A DNA stretch of 64,000 bases from JANXUC01 sp043749225 (GCA_043749225.1 JAYVEP010000123.1:19205-83204), one strand, 5' to 3'; counted from the first letter of the stretch, positions 53,339 through 62,357 are shown. Notes: generated from the sequence alone by a model not told the origin. Numbers and translations are program-made.

Positions 53339-55075
53339 TTACCCTTGTTTTTCATCACTCACGCCGATGTAGCCTTCTCGTTCCAGGTGAAGAATAATTT
53401 CCTGGGCCGCTTCTTCCGCGCTTAAAGCTCCGGTGTCGATGGTCATGTCGGCCTTCTCCGGAACTTCGTATGGATCTGAAATTCCAGTGAATTCCTTCAA
53501 GATGCCGGCACGGGCCTTGGCGTACAAGCCCTTGCGGTCACGTTGTTCGCAGATTTCCACCGAAGTGGCAACATGCACCAGAATAAATCCACCGCCCGGT
53601 TCGATCATTTCCTTAACCGCTTTGCGAGTTGCCTCGTAAGGCGCGATTGGAGCGCAAACGGCAATGCCGCCGTTCTTGGTGATTTCCGACGCAACGTAAC
53701 CGATGCGGCGGATGTTGATGTCGCGGTGTTCTTTCGAGAAGCCAAGTTCGGAAGAAAGATTCTTGCGGACCAGATCTCCATCCAGAATCGTGACCGGACG
53801 TCCGCCCGTTTCCAGGAACTTTACCATCAAAGCATTCGCGATGGTCGACTTACCAGAGCCCGAAAGCCCGGTGAAGAACACCGTGAAGCCCTGCTTGGCG
53901 CGAGGCGGATAGCTGCGACGCAGTTCACGCCCAACTTCAGGATAAGTAAACCATTCCGGAAGGTCGCGGCCCTGATTCAAGCGGTCGCGCAATTCCGTGC
54001 CGGAAATGTTCAGCGTCGGCGTGCCCTTTGGAACTTCATTGTCCGGAGCGTAAACGCCTTCCTTCTCCAGGTACACCATCATGTTGAACGGAACCATGGT
54101 GATGTCCATTTCCTTCTCGTGCTTGGCGAAGAGCTCTTGCGCTTCGTAAGGGCCGTAGAAGGGCTTGCCTGTCGAATCATTGCCCGGACCCGCATGGTCG
54201 CGACCCACGATGAAGTGCGTGCAGCCGTAATTCTTGCGGATTAGGCCGTGCCACATCGCTTCGCGCGGTCCGCCCATGCGCATCGCCAAAGGCAACAACG
54301 ACAGCTTTGCGGTTCCTGGTGTGTACTTCGGAAGCAGCAACTGGTAGCAGCGCACGCGAGTGTAATAATCCACGTCGCCCGGTTTCGTCATGCCCACCAC
54401 GGGATGCAGCAGCAGGTTGGCTTCCACGTTCTTCGCGGCGCGCATACTGAGCTCCACGTGAGCGCGGTGCATAGGGTTCCTTGTCTGGAACGCAACCACT
54501 TTGCGCCAGCCGAGACGTGCAAACTCTTCCCGCAATTCTTTCGGTGTCAGACGAATTCCGCGGAAATCGTAGTGGACCGGATGCTGCATCCCCTCGATTT
54601 TTCCGCCGACGTACACCGGGTTGGTGCGGTTGATCACGGAATCGGCGCCAGGGTGCTTCTTGTCGGTGGTTCCGAACACATCCTGTGCTTCGGCGGTGCG
54701 ATCCGGCTTGTAAATTTCTTCCACGTTCAGGACCGCCAGCATGACGCCTTCCGCATCGCGCAGGGCCAACTTTCCTCCGACTGCTAGTTTGCCGGCAAAT
54801 TCCTCCGGCAAATCCAGCGTGATCGGCATCGGCCACAAGGTGTTGTCGACCAGTCGCATATTCTTACAGACCGATTCGTAGTCAGCCTTCTTCAGGAAGC
54901 CACGCAGAGGCGAAAAGCCTCCGTTCATCAGGAGCTCCAGATCGCAGAGCTGGCGCGGGGTTAAGTCCCAGGATGGGAAATCTTTGGAGGCGGCTTGTAA
55001 CTCTTTCTTGCGCTCCGGGGTGGCAATCAGATCCACCAATTCGCCGCCGTGTGGGCTGGTTAGATGACTTGTCAA
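53339..55075 (-). CDS. Bifunctional sulfate adenylyltransferase / adenylylsulfate kinase
   Basis: 578 residues from TTG 55073-55075, which has AGGAG 8 nt upstream; an in-frame extension to 55153 lacks such a site. The ATP sulfurylase domain (1-390) has QTRNPMHRAH (197-206) and GRDHAGPG (291-298). The APS kinase domain (395-578) has the P-loop GLSGSGKST (403-411), DGDLVRKNLS and a lid region. Together they make APS and then PAPS from sulfate and ATP. With the permease and CysQ-like phosphatase downstream and a sulfotransferase in the same EPS region, the likely purpose is PAPS supply for sulfation, though assimilation is possible. Confidence 0.93.
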   Translation of the reverse strand: MTSHLTSPHGGELVDLIATPERKKELQAASKDFPSWDLTPRQLCDLELLMNGGFSPLRGFLKKADYESVCKNMRLVDNTLWPMPITLDLPEEFAGKLAVGGKLALRDAEGVMLAVLNVEEIYKPDRTAEAQDVFGTTDKKHPGADSVINRTNPVYVGGKIEGMQHPVHYDFRGIRLTPKELREEFARLGWRKVVAFQTRNPMHRAHVELSMRAAKNVEANLLLHPVVGMTKPGDVDYYTRVRCYQLLLPKYTPGTAKLSLLPLAMRMGGPREAMWHGLIRKNYGCTHFIVGRDHAGPGNDSTGKPFYGPYEAQELFAKHEKEMDITMVPFNMMVYLEKEGVYAPDNEVPKGTPTLNISGTELRDRLNQGRDLPEWFTYPEVGRELRRSYPPRAKQGFTVFFTGLSGSGKSTIANALMVKFLETGGRPVTILDGDLVRKNLSSELGFSKEHRDINIRRIGYVASEITKNGGIAVCAPIAPYEATRKAVKEMIEPGGGFILVHVATSVEICEQRDRKGLYAKARAGILKEFTGISDPYEVPEKADMTIDTGALSAEEAAQEIILHLEREGYIGVSDEKQG

Positions 55076-55726
55076 ACTCGTTGCTCCTTCATTTAAAAAT
55101 AGGATTTCAGAAACCCATCCGCTGACTTCGCAAGGAAGAAACCAGCGAATCACAACTTACAAAAAACCCAAAGGGGATTTTCAGCTCAGATCACTCATCG
55201 GCAGGAACCGGCACATCGCCGCCACATTCGATTCGCTCTTTGTGATGAAAGTTGCAATTCTAAGACCGTTCCCCAAAAAGCCAGGTGCTCGTTAACTCTA
55301 TCAATTCAATGCCGTTATGATTTCGGGTGCCGACGACTGTACGTTTTTCAAAGCCTACTGTGCATTCCGTTGCACTTGTTTTTCGCCATTTACCCTTGGT
55401 CAGGTTTGCTGGGCAAACCGGTCCTCCATACTCTATTAAGATAGTTCAACTTAAGGGTAAACCTGAGGTTACGACAGTTACTTGTTTCCGACGGATCAGT
55501 TTTGACCAGTTGAATTCCCTTTATTTTAGAGGATTCTCGGAGAACTTTCCAGTTGGATAATCCTCCCCCTGCCTCTCGGTGTGCCCTCTCGGCGGGCCAA
55601 CTGTAAGCCCTGCCCGTGCATCCCAAAAAGAGCGGCATCCGGGCTGGCACGGTCGTGCCTCGAAAGATGCCTCTGTATGCGCTAGACTTGGGATGAACAA
55701 ACTGGATTCAATAAGGAGCTTTTCCT
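55076..55726. other. Intergenic region between Sat-CysC and a secreted-protein gene
   Basis: 651 bp. Should hold the divergent promoters of the minus-strand sulfate-activation genes and of the secreted-protein gene on the plus strand. No recognisable riboswitch, tRNA or repeat was found; the sequence is AT-richer than its neighbours to the eye. Confidence 0.4.
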
Positions 55727-56173
55727 ATGCGACTGCTGCCGTCTACTTTGATCGCAACTCTGCTGCTTGGTCCTGCCTGCACCCTGGGACTGGCCCAGCA
55801 TGCTGGTTCCCATGGTTACGGCAATCATTCTGGCGGGGGGAAGAAATCAGGCAGCATAAAGCCGTATGACGCTTCAATGTCTCACCAGAGGAATCATTCG
55901 AGCCTGATTCCCAGCGCTCATTCGAAGGCCGGACTAGCGGAGGAGTTGACCAAGATCGAAAACCAACCTTTACCCAGGAGTTCGGGGCCCGCACCACGCC
56001 AAAACACTGCGCGCTCGACTCCCTTACCTAAGCTGGACTTCGAAAAAGGCGATAAGAGAGGTAAGGGCGTTGCGATCAAGGCGAGTGGGCACTCCTCGAA
56101 AGGCAAGAGTATGACTTCCACAAAGTCGCGCCGCTCCTCCGCATCTGCGGGAATGAGGATCCGCGCGCACTGA
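55727..56173 (+). CDS. Secreted basic hypothetical protein
   Basis: 148 residues. A signal peptide (MRLLPSTLIATLLLGPACT, then GLAQ) leads to a mature part with no large hydrophobic stretches: a His/Gly/Ser-rich start (HAGSHGYGNHSGGG), a short amphipathic segment (AGLAEELTKIENQ), then a Lys/Arg/Ser-rich tail (KGKSMTSTKSRRSS). AGGAG lies 7 nt before the ATG. No family recognised. A low-complexity, strongly basic exported protein next to EPS genes might bind an anionic polymer such as sulfated or uronate polysaccharide; that is speculation. Confidence 0.65.
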   Translation: MRLLPSTLIATLLLGPACTLGLAQHAGSHGYGNHSGGGKKSGSIKPYDASMSHQRNHSSLIPSAHSKAGLAEELTKIENQPLPRSSGPAPRQNTARSTPLPKLDFEKGDKRGKGVAIKASGHSSKGKSMTSTKSRRSSASAGMRIRAH

Positions 56174-56174
56174 T

Positions 56175-56204
56175 CGTGGATGCCATGACCGCGGATGCCT
56201 TGAC
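56175..56204. repeat. Two imperfect 15-bp tandem repeats
   Basis: CGTGGATGCCATGAC (56175-56189) and CGCGGATGCCTTGAC (56190-56204) differ at two positions and fill the gap between the convergent secreted-protein and GT2 genes. Probably a chance slippage product. Confidence 0.45.
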
Positions 56205-56917
56205 TACGCTGACTTTGCGGGCGTGGGGGATTCCTTCAAAGAATACTTCAGTAGGCAGTAAATCGCCCTGACTCCATCTTTCCACCCGATTTTCTTGCCC
56301 TCTTCGTAGGTCCGTCCCCAGTAACTGATACCGACTTCGTAAATACGCAAACGACGTTTCGCCACTTTTACGGTGATTTCAGGCTCGAATCCGAAGCGAT
56401 CTTCCTCGATGGGGATAGACTGCAGAATCTCCCGGCGAAAGACCTTGTAACAGGTCTCCATATCGGTCAAGTTCAGGTCGGTGACGATGTTGGAGAGTAA
56501 GGTCAACAGGCTGTTACCCACCGAATGCCAGAAGTAGAGAACGCGATGGGGGCCGCCGCCCAGAAATCGCGATCCGAAGACTACGTCTGCCTTTCCGTTG
56601 TCTAAAGGACCCAAGAGGACAGGATATTCCGCCGGATCGTACTCCAGGTCAGCGTCCTGGACGATGACATAGTCGCCCTTGGCTTCCTGAATCCCGCGGC
56701 GCAGGGCGGCTCCCTTGCCCATGTTCTTAGGCTGGAGAAAGACCCGAATCTGCGGGTATTCCTGCTGCAATTCAGCCAGAATCTCGCGCGATCCATCCTT
56801 CGATCCGTCGTCGACGCAAAGCAGTTCCAGGTCGACGGGGACGGCCAGCACCCTGCCCACGACCTCACGCAGCGTGGCGCACTCGTTGTAAACCGGCATC
56901 ACGACGGATAGCTTCAC
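56204..56917 (-). CDS. Family 2 glycosyltransferase (DPM1/polyprenyl-phosphate type)
   Basis: 237 residues, GT-A fold without membrane helices. SVVMPVYNECATLREVV opens the nucleotide-sugar site, followed by LCVDDGSKDGS, NMGKGAALRRGI and VQDADLEYDP containing the metal-binding DxD-like motif. DLNLTDMETCYKVFRR in the second half is typical of dolichyl/undecaprenyl-phosphate sugar synthases. Likely makes a lipid-linked sugar donor or extends a glycan. Convergent with the secreted-protein gene, from which it is separated by 30 bp carrying two imperfect 15-bp tandem repeats. Confidence 0.9.
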   Translation of the reverse strand: MKLSVVMPVYNECATLREVVGRVLAVPVDLELLCVDDGSKDGSREILAELQQEYPQIRVFLQPKNMGKGAALRRGIQEAKGDYVIVQDADLEYDPAEYPVLLGPLDNGKADVVFGSRFLGGGPHRVLYFWHSVGNSLLTLLSNIVTDLNLTDMETCYKVFRREILQSIPIEEDRFGFEPEITVKVAKRRLRIYEVGISYWGRTYEEGKKIGWKDGVRAIYCLLKYSLKESPTPAKSA

Positions 56918-57441
56918 GGTTGCCCCCTCTCCTTAGCGGGTTCTCCCCCGCCATCCCAAGCACCTGGAAGTGGTTGCGGAGTCTTACGGTGGGTCCAGCC
57001 CTGTGTCTCAATGTGCTTCCAGTGACCAGAATCACCGAGCAAATAGGAAGATTGTTCTAAGTGAAACTACGTAGAAAGTTCACGCCTGTGGGTAAAAACA
57101 GATCAAGCCTCGTGGCTCAACCTACGTACGAAAGTACCATAGTTACCCCCTTAGGTCTAACGCAATAGTTCGTTCATTATCAGTAGTTTACCGTATTAAA
57201 TTGGCTTGCACGGAGAGGCGTAAACAGGCTCCAGAACCAGCCTGTGCAATTCTTTGTCTCAAAATGGCAGTCCGGCTGCATAGGTAACGACCAAGTAACC
57301 GCTGAACAACTGATTCTGTTCCGCTCATCCCCGGATGAGCCGCAGCACTCAAATGCCCCCCAACTGGCCGCTTGCGGGGGTGGTAGGATGCCGCCGGATT
57401 ACACGGTGGCATAGAGAGCGCCAAAGAAAGGGAAAGGCCAG
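56918..57441. other. Intergenic region upstream of the first LuxR-type pair
   Basis: 524 bp without a supported gene. It contains the 8-bp palindrome CTACGTAG (about 57067-57074) and, 50 bp on, a related TACGTA in CCTACGTACG. These could be binding sites for the HTH proteins encoded downstream, but the evidence is thin. Nothing else recognised. Confidence 0.35.
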
Positions 57442-57900
57442 ATGGAGGATTCCAAGGTCCAGCTCGGACCCCGGGAACGGCAAATTGTCGACCTGCTGCT
57501 GCAGGGCTGCGATAACGACGAAATTGCCCGTCAACTCAATATGGCGCGCCGCACCGTCAAGGCACATTTCAACCGTCTGTTTTTGCGCTTCGGGATCACG
57601 CAGGGAATCAAGCGAGTGCAACTCGCAACTTTACTTTATCGGAGGCAACTATGCCTACAGGCGAACGTTACGGAAACCGGGTTCCCAGCGAACGGGAATA
57701 CCGCATCATTGAACTCGTTGCCCAAGGACTCAAAAACCGAGATGTTGCCAGTCAAGTCGGAACCACTGAGCACGTCGTCAAGAACTACCTTCGCGTCATC
57801 TATGACAAGCTCGGACTCTGGAACCGCGTTGAGCTCGCGCTCTGGTATGAAGCCCGGCGTTTCGAATTCTCCCAAGCCTAGCGAATTCGCGCCTTGGTAA
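57442..57900 (+). CDS. Receiver-less LuxR/GerE-type HTH protein, pair 1 upstream member
   Basis: The open frame is 152 codons, but only the first about 72 residues look like a protein family: LGPRERQIVDLLLQGCDNDEIARQLNMARRTVKAHFNRLF is a GerE/LuxR-type HTH with no receiver or sensor domain. AAAGG precedes the ATG by 4 nt. After RRQLC the homology with its counterpart at 62121 ends; there a stop follows within 6 codons, whereas here the frame runs on for about 80 Ser/Thr/Pro-rich codons through and past the next gene. The tail probably reflects loss of the stop codon. Binding target unknown. Confidence 0.72.
   Translation: MEDSKVQLGPRERQIVDLLLQGCDNDEIARQLNMARRTVKAHFNRLFLRFGITQGIKRVQLATLLYRRQLCLQANVTETGFPANGNTASLNSLPKDSKTEMLPVKSEPLSTSSRTTFASSMTSSDSGTALSSRSGMKPGVSNSPKPSEFAPW
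57651..57881 (+). CDS. Receiver-less LuxR/GerE-type HTH protein, pair 1 downstream member (nested)
   Basis: 76 residues: PSEREYRIIELVAQGLKNRDVASQVGTTEHVVKNYLRVIYDKLGLWNRVELALWY is a complete GerE-type four-helix HTH without any other domain. GGAGG lies 5 nt before the ATG, in the context GGAGGCAACTATG, nearly the same as at the second pair (GGGAGCAACTATG). The whole gene lies inside the upstream frame, in another reading frame, suggesting translational coupling. The VVKNYLR/VVKNHLR and DKLG.W.R.ELAL blocks identify it as orthologous to the 62336 gene, not to its own neighbour. Confidence 0.82.
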   Translation: MPTGERYGNRVPSEREYRIIELVAQGLKNRDVASQVGTTEHVVKNYLRVIYDKLGLWNRVELALWYEARRFEFSQA

Positions 57901-57975
57901 ACCTCGAGCCGCACGGCTCGTCGCTCTCCTGTAGCTTACTAGCTACCGAATAAAAGTCGGGAATTGCTCTCGGAA

Positions 57976-59502
57976 CTACTCACATCCAGATTGACGGAGT
58001 GTTTCGAGAGCAGCTCCCATATTGTTAAGTTTGTGGTGAGAAGCGGCCCGTAGCAAGATTTTCGCCTGATCGCAGTTTTTTATGACTCCATCCCCTTTGG
58101 CATAGAGCCCGGCAAGTTCCACCAGCGCTCGTCCGTTTTGCCGCCCCACTGATTTCCATAAATATTTTGCTGCTTTCGCGCTATCGCGGGTTGCCGGATC
58201 TCCGCGCAGATACTGGAGTCCGGCTGCAAGATCGGGATCAGAACTTTCTGCTGTGGGTTTCTCGGTTAACTGTCGGTCAATTGACGGTGGCTCAGTCTCC
58301 GGTCGTTCGATTACGGATTTTTCGGCAGCCGATTTTTCAACCTGGGATGAGGTCGGCTGGGAAGCGCTTGAAGCAGAGCTACCGCGGTTGGCCAGGGTCG
58401 GCGCGAGTTCGGCTTTGACCGCATTTCTCGCTTCTTGGGAGGCTTCCCTGGCAGGTGTTCTTGCTTCTGGAGCGCGTGCCTGCGACGCCTGTTGCAACTG
58501 GCCGCTTACCGCCCGGCTGGAAGGCGCAGACGCCGAAGCTGCTGGCTTATGGCGCAAGGTCGAAAGCAGCACCACAAAGCCCACAACCAGCAGCGCAGCC
58601 ACGCCAAGTAGCGGCGAAATCCATTGCGGACGTGCAGCAGGAATGAGTAATTTCCGAAATTGGAGTACGGAGGGATCGGCTTCCGTTTGATGTGGGGCGT
58701 CGCTGCTGCTGAGCGCCCCGGAGACGGGAGCGTCGGTTGCCTCAACGAGTTGGGTATTCTCAGAAGCATGCAGGTCTGCTTCGCCCTGGATTTCTTCCTC
58801 TTCCAAGTGGGCGATCAGCGACATGGTTGGGATGCCGTCAGGTTCTGTCAATGATGATGCGGCGACCGAATCCAATCTCGGCCAAGGCGAAGCGGCATCC
58901 TGATCTTCTTGCGAGAATTGTGTTTCCGAAAGCGCCTTAGCATCAAACGATGCGGGCGAAGGCTCCAACTCCAATGTTTTCAGATCGATGTCTGCAGCGC
59001 CGACAACCGGGAGCTCGACCTGCGAAAGCTCGGCATCCGGAAGATCGATACCCGGATTCTGCACGGAAGGAATGCTAAAGCCTTCCGCCGTTGACTCATC
59101 AAGCGTGGGTTCGCGCAACAGCTTAACTGCGGCGCGTTGTTCCGAGGGCGGCGACAGGTCCGATTGGGACATCTCCGCAACGGGCGCAGCGGCTTCGACG
59201 GGGGGCGCAGCCTGGTTAATTTCGGAGGTGATTGGGCCCGTCTCTGCTTCGGCTTCCAGCTCTCGCAGCAACTGACCTACGGCTTCATCGCGCTTTTCGG
59301 GGGGAGTTGTGTAGTAAATCTCGGCCCAGCGTCCGAGTTGGCTCGCCAGCAGAGGATTGAGCACGGGGCTGAGACGTTGATCGGGAAGCGCACCCGAACT
59401 TCGCCGCGTTTCTCCTGGTCCCATGTCCGGCCAGTCCCTATTCGGCTCGCCCGTCTCCTGCACAATCAAGGTCCCCCTAGCGGAACAGTTCCTCAATTCC
59501 AT
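57976..59502 (-). CDS. Membrane-anchored protein with Sel1-like C-terminus
   Basis: 508 residues. Segment 49-85 (NPLLASQLGRWAEIYYTTPP then KRDEAVGQLLRELEAE) is a compact helical motif I have seen as a recurring module in acidobacterial proteins. A long acidic, Ala/Pro/Ser-rich linker follows, one membrane helix (296-315, SPLLGVAALLVVGFVVLLST), a second low-complexity linker, and a C-terminal Sel1/TPR-like region (about 428-508; AKAAKYLWKSVGRQNGRALV, ELAGLYAKGDGVIKNCDQAK). The layout, cytoplasmic N-domain and external Sel1 repeats, suggests signalling or scaffold duty. Downstream of the GAF gene with a 68-bp gap; probably co-transcribed. Confidence 0.72.
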   Translation of the reverse strand: MELRNCSARGTLIVQETGEPNRDWPDMGPGETRRSSGALPDQRLSPVLNPLLASQLGRWAEIYYTTPPEKRDEAVGQLLRELEAEAETGPITSEINQAAPPVEAAAPVAEMSQSDLSPPSEQRAAVKLLREPTLDESTAEGFSIPSVQNPGIDLPDAELSQVELPVVGAADIDLKTLELEPSPASFDAKALSETQFSQEDQDAASPWPRLDSVAASSLTEPDGIPTMSLIAHLEEEEIQGEADLHASENTQLVEATDAPVSGALSSSDAPHQTEADPSVLQFRKLLIPAARPQWISPLLGVAALLVVGFVVLLSTLRHKPAASASAPSSRAVSGQLQQASQARAPEARTPAREASQEARNAVKAELAPTLANRGSSASSASQPTSSQVEKSAAEKSVIERPETEPPSIDRQLTEKPTAESSDPDLAAGLQYLRGDPATRDSAKAAKYLWKSVGRQNGRALVELAGLYAKGDGVIKNCDQAKILLRAASHHKLNNMGAALETLRQSGCE

Positions 59503-59570
59503 GCCATTTTGATGGAACTGTCAAAAGTCGTCCGGTGGAAAACTATGGCATCGAACCCTGGGCCAAGTCA

Positions 59571-61499
59571 CTAATCGCAGGCTCGACCTCGTGCCGGTTG
59601 AAACTGCTGATACTGCGCTTCGTGCTGCGTGAGGAATTTTCCTTTGTCGGTCTTGCCGTACTCTTCGGAGCCGCTGCAATAATAGACGGCCGTGCGCATA
59701 TTCACCCAGACCTGAGCATTCGGTGATCCCATGTAAAAGCTCGGGGTAACGGGCACTTCCGCCAAACCCATGGAGACCAGCAGTTGCTCAATGGGAGTGA
59801 GTGTGCTTTGACTGGACGCCGAGCCAGGCCTGCCCGCCGTCGGCGAAGCCGGCCAAAATGCCCATACCAGACTGAGCCCAAGGATGCCTGCGGAAACCGC
59901 CAGGCAGACATCGGCCCAGCGGCGCGTCCAGAATCCCAAAAGGGAAGTCTTGAGATCGCCTTCGGCCAGATTCTCCGCCTCGAAATAGACTGGCTCGGCG
60001 TAAACCAGGACGTTGCCGTCGTCTTCGATTGCAGCCGCCTCGACGGTGTTTGGGTTGATTGGACTCTCTATATTATTTCCATCGGCAATGTGGTCGACCG
60101 TCCCAGCCGTTCTCGCAAGCAACTTGGTGTAGCGGATGGCACCGGAACTGGGGGAGTCGAAGTCGTCTACGACTTTGACTTCTTTCAGGTCCGCATGGCT
60201 GGGGTCGGGATGGCTGAGGTCCGGGTGCGTGAAATCAGGCACCGAGCCGAAGTGGGCTGTCGTTTCAGCCGCGGGACGTAAGGCAGGTGCAACCGAAAGG
60301 TTAAGCGCGGTTTGCACTTCGCGTGGCGTACGGCGCAGGGTGTTCGTCGGCATTTCTTGTAACAGCTGATGACGACTTCGCCAGCTTTCAGGATCTCGAT
60401 CCAACTGGTCCATTGCAGCTTGGTCCATCGTCGCCTGGTCCATCGTCGCCTGGTCCATCGCCGCTTGGTCCATCGTGGTGGCTTCGCGAGTTTCAGCTTC
60501 GAAGCCACCCTCTTCCGCCTCTTCTTCCACGACGTATTCCGAGCCAGTCGAACTGGCCTGCTGCGTGAGGAGATATTCGCCCAGCTTGGCCATATTGCAG
60601 GAGCGCGCCGATCCGGACGGATTTTCCGCCACGGGTCGGATTTCTCTGGGACTCTCTGTCGTGCTCTCTGCTTCGCTCAGCAAACGGGCCAGATGCGGCT
60701 GGATCAGGTCCAGCGCTTGCAATAGCGTGGCGCGTTCCGAATCCAGGACATGCTTCCATTCCTGTCCAGCCGCCAGCGCGATGGCTTCGCTGACCAGTCC
60801 GCCCAGTATCTGGCAGGTTCGTAAATCAGCCTCCGAAAAGTGCTGCGTGTGGGGGAACACAACTTCCAGCACGCCCTCCACTTTTCTTTCATGATGAATT
60901 GGAACCGCAAGCAGGGAGCTACCCACAGCGCTGGGCTCGGTGTTCATGTTGTTGCTGCTGCTGTCGATGCCCGTGTTCTCGGTTTGCGCGTTCCAAATAC
61001 GGAGCACTTCGTCCCGATCGAGGCAAGCTGCCAGGCGACCCGTCGCGATTTCCATGTGCTGCCCCACCATATCCTTGCGGGCGCCACTGGCGGCTCGGCA
61101 TACTGCGCTGCCGCTCTGTACCAGCCAAATGGCTGCGCTAGAAGCCCTCGTGATGCTGGAGGCATTGCAGGCAATCACCTGTAAAGCCTCTGGCAAACCG
61201 AAGTTATTCTTGTGAACTGCGGCGTGCGTTTCCGCAATGGCCGCCAGGCGTGCAGCTTCTCCCACTTCCGAGGATGCGCTTTTGCGAGCGAGCGGGCTCG
61301 CACTTCGTGCCGTCATCGGAATGCCAACATTCTTGCCTGGGGCCGTTTGAACGGTCTTGCGCTGTGAAGCTGTGGGCACGTTAGCAGCCTTTGCGTTGGT
61401 GGGCACCAGCACAGGTCGCCGCAACTGTTGCTGCAGCACATAGGCCGCAGCCAGCAGTTGTTCGAAAGACCTTTCATCGAGATGGGACGAACTGCTCAC
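59571..61499 (-). CDS. GAF-domain protein with membrane helix and Cys-containing C-terminal domain
   Basis: 642 residues, GTG start. A GAF-like sensor (about 90-245; AVGSSLLAVPIHHERKVEGV, LEVVFPHTQHFSEADLRTCQ) is followed by a long acidic linker with five pentapeptide repeats (T/A)MDQ(A/L) at 342-366, one membrane helix (about 529-549) and a C-terminal domain of about 60 residues, AQVWVNMRTAVYYCSGSEEY then GKTDKGKFLTQHEA and RACD. The last part, with C608 and C641, resembles a small Cys domain found at the end of other acidobacterial proteins. No kinase or output domain. Likely a membrane-bound sensor whose partner is encoded next door. Confidence 0.75.
   Translation of the reverse strand: MSSSSHLDERSFEQLLAAAYVLQQQLRRPVLVPTNAKAANVPTASQRKTVQTAPGKNVGIPMTARSASPLARKSASSEVGEAARLAAIAETHAAVHKNNFGLPEALQVIACNASSITRASSAAIWLVQSGSAVCRAASGARKDMVGQHMEIATGRLAACLDRDEVLRIWNAQTENTGIDSSSNNMNTEPSAVGSSLLAVPIHHERKVEGVLEVVFPHTQHFSEADLRTCQILGGLVSEAIALAAGQEWKHVLDSERATLLQALDLIQPHLARLLSEAESTTESPREIRPVAENPSGSARSCNMAKLGEYLLTQQASSTGSEYVVEEEAEEGGFEAETREATTMDQAAMDQATMDQATMDQAAMDQLDRDPESWRSRHQLLQEMPTNTLRRTPREVQTALNLSVAPALRPAAETTAHFGSVPDFTHPDLSHPDPSHADLKEVKVVDDFDSPSSGAIRYTKLLARTAGTVDHIADGNNIESPINPNTVEAAAIEDDGNVLVYAEPVYFEAENLAEGDLKTSLLGFWTRRWADVCLAVSAGILGLSLVWAFWPASPTAGRPGSASSQSTLTPIEQLLVSMGLAEVPVTPSFYMGSPNAQVWVNMRTAVYYCSGSEEYGKTDKGKFLTQHEAQYQQFQPARGRACD
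60402..60476 (-). repeat. Five 15-bp in-frame tandem repeats
   Basis: Seventy-five bases within the GAF-protein gene encode five near-identical (T/A)MDQ(A/L) pentapeptides. A perfect or near-perfect 15-bp period is visible in the DNA (TGGTCCATCG units on the plus strand), so copy number may vary by slippage without breaking the frame. Confidence 0.85.
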
Positions 61500-62120
61500 G
61501 GGCTGGTTACTTTCGTACTACTCCAATTTCACACCATATGCCACGGAGATTGCAATTGCTTATCCAAAGAGTTCGGCTTGAGGGTGCGCTGGATGCAGGC
61601 GGCAACCTCGGAGGGCTGGGGAGCCGTCCAATGCCCACGGCCTTTGTATGGGCTAAGTCCAAGCTAATCAATGCTATGTCCACGGCTGGCAGATTTCAAC
61701 GGAATTCCACTGGTGGGGTGAGATCTCGGCCTACTCAGCCTTGGGACTCCGGGGTCCGCTGGAGGTGCAACAAAGTGCACAGGAACCCGTTTGTTGGCGA
61801 CCAGAGGGCCCTTCCTGCCAAAGATGGAAGAGCCCGTCCTTAAGGGGTGAACCCAAAACTCTAGGGAATCTGGAACCGAAAGTTCATCCTCGTGCGACGG
61901 TAGTTTGGCACTGATTTTCTTTTTCCCGCCCGAATCGGGAAGCTTGGCCCTCTCTGGACCTGTTTGTCCGGAAGAGTTTTCCACGTCCTCTCGTAAGTAC
62001 TAGAGTCCATAGCCCTTAGCAGTGGGCCTCCTTTGGCGGCGTCCTTGCGTTTGATATGGTGCCGGTCGCGACGGGCACAACTTCCACGAGGGCAACAAAA
62101 AAACAGGAGGTACCACAGAC
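61500..62120. other. Intergenic region between GAF gene and second LuxR-type pair
   Basis: 621 bp without a supported gene. It must contain the divergent promoters of the GAF gene and the second HTH pair. Several frames are open but none has a ribosome site and recognisable family. GGAGG at 62106-62110 serves the next gene. Confidence 0.4.
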
Positions 62121-62357
62121 ATGATTGATCTGAATGTTATCAAGATCACGCCACGGGATGGAGATGTGCTTCGCTTGCTGGCACAAGGTTGTAGCAACAA
62201 GGAAATTGCCCGGCAACTCACTATCAGTCCACGCACGGTCAAGCAGCATTTGCGTACGCTGTTTCTTCGTGCCGGGATTCGGCAAGGACGCAAACGCGTT
62301 ATTTTGGCTACCGCTGTTTACGAAAGGGAGCAACTATGCAACCGCGAGATCGCTTAA
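62121..62357 (+). CDS. Receiver-less LuxR/GerE-type HTH protein, pair 2 upstream member
   Basis: 78 residues: ITPRDGDVLRLLAQGCSNKE, IARQLTISPRTVKQHLRTLF and LRAGIRQGRKRVILATAVYE together are a bare GerE/LuxR HTH. GGAGG (62106-62110) is 10 nt from the ATG, a little long. It overlaps the following HTH gene by 22 bp in a different frame. Closely similar to the 57442 protein (GC.N.EIARQL...RTVK.H...LFLR.GI.QG.KRV.LAT), so the pair is a duplication. Lacks any phospho-acceptor domain, so regulation must come from dimerisation, a partner or abundance. Confidence 0.83.
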   Translation: MIDLNVIKITPRDGDVLRLLAQGCSNKEIARQLTISPRTVKQHLRTLFLRAGIRQGRKRVILATAVYEREQLCNREIA

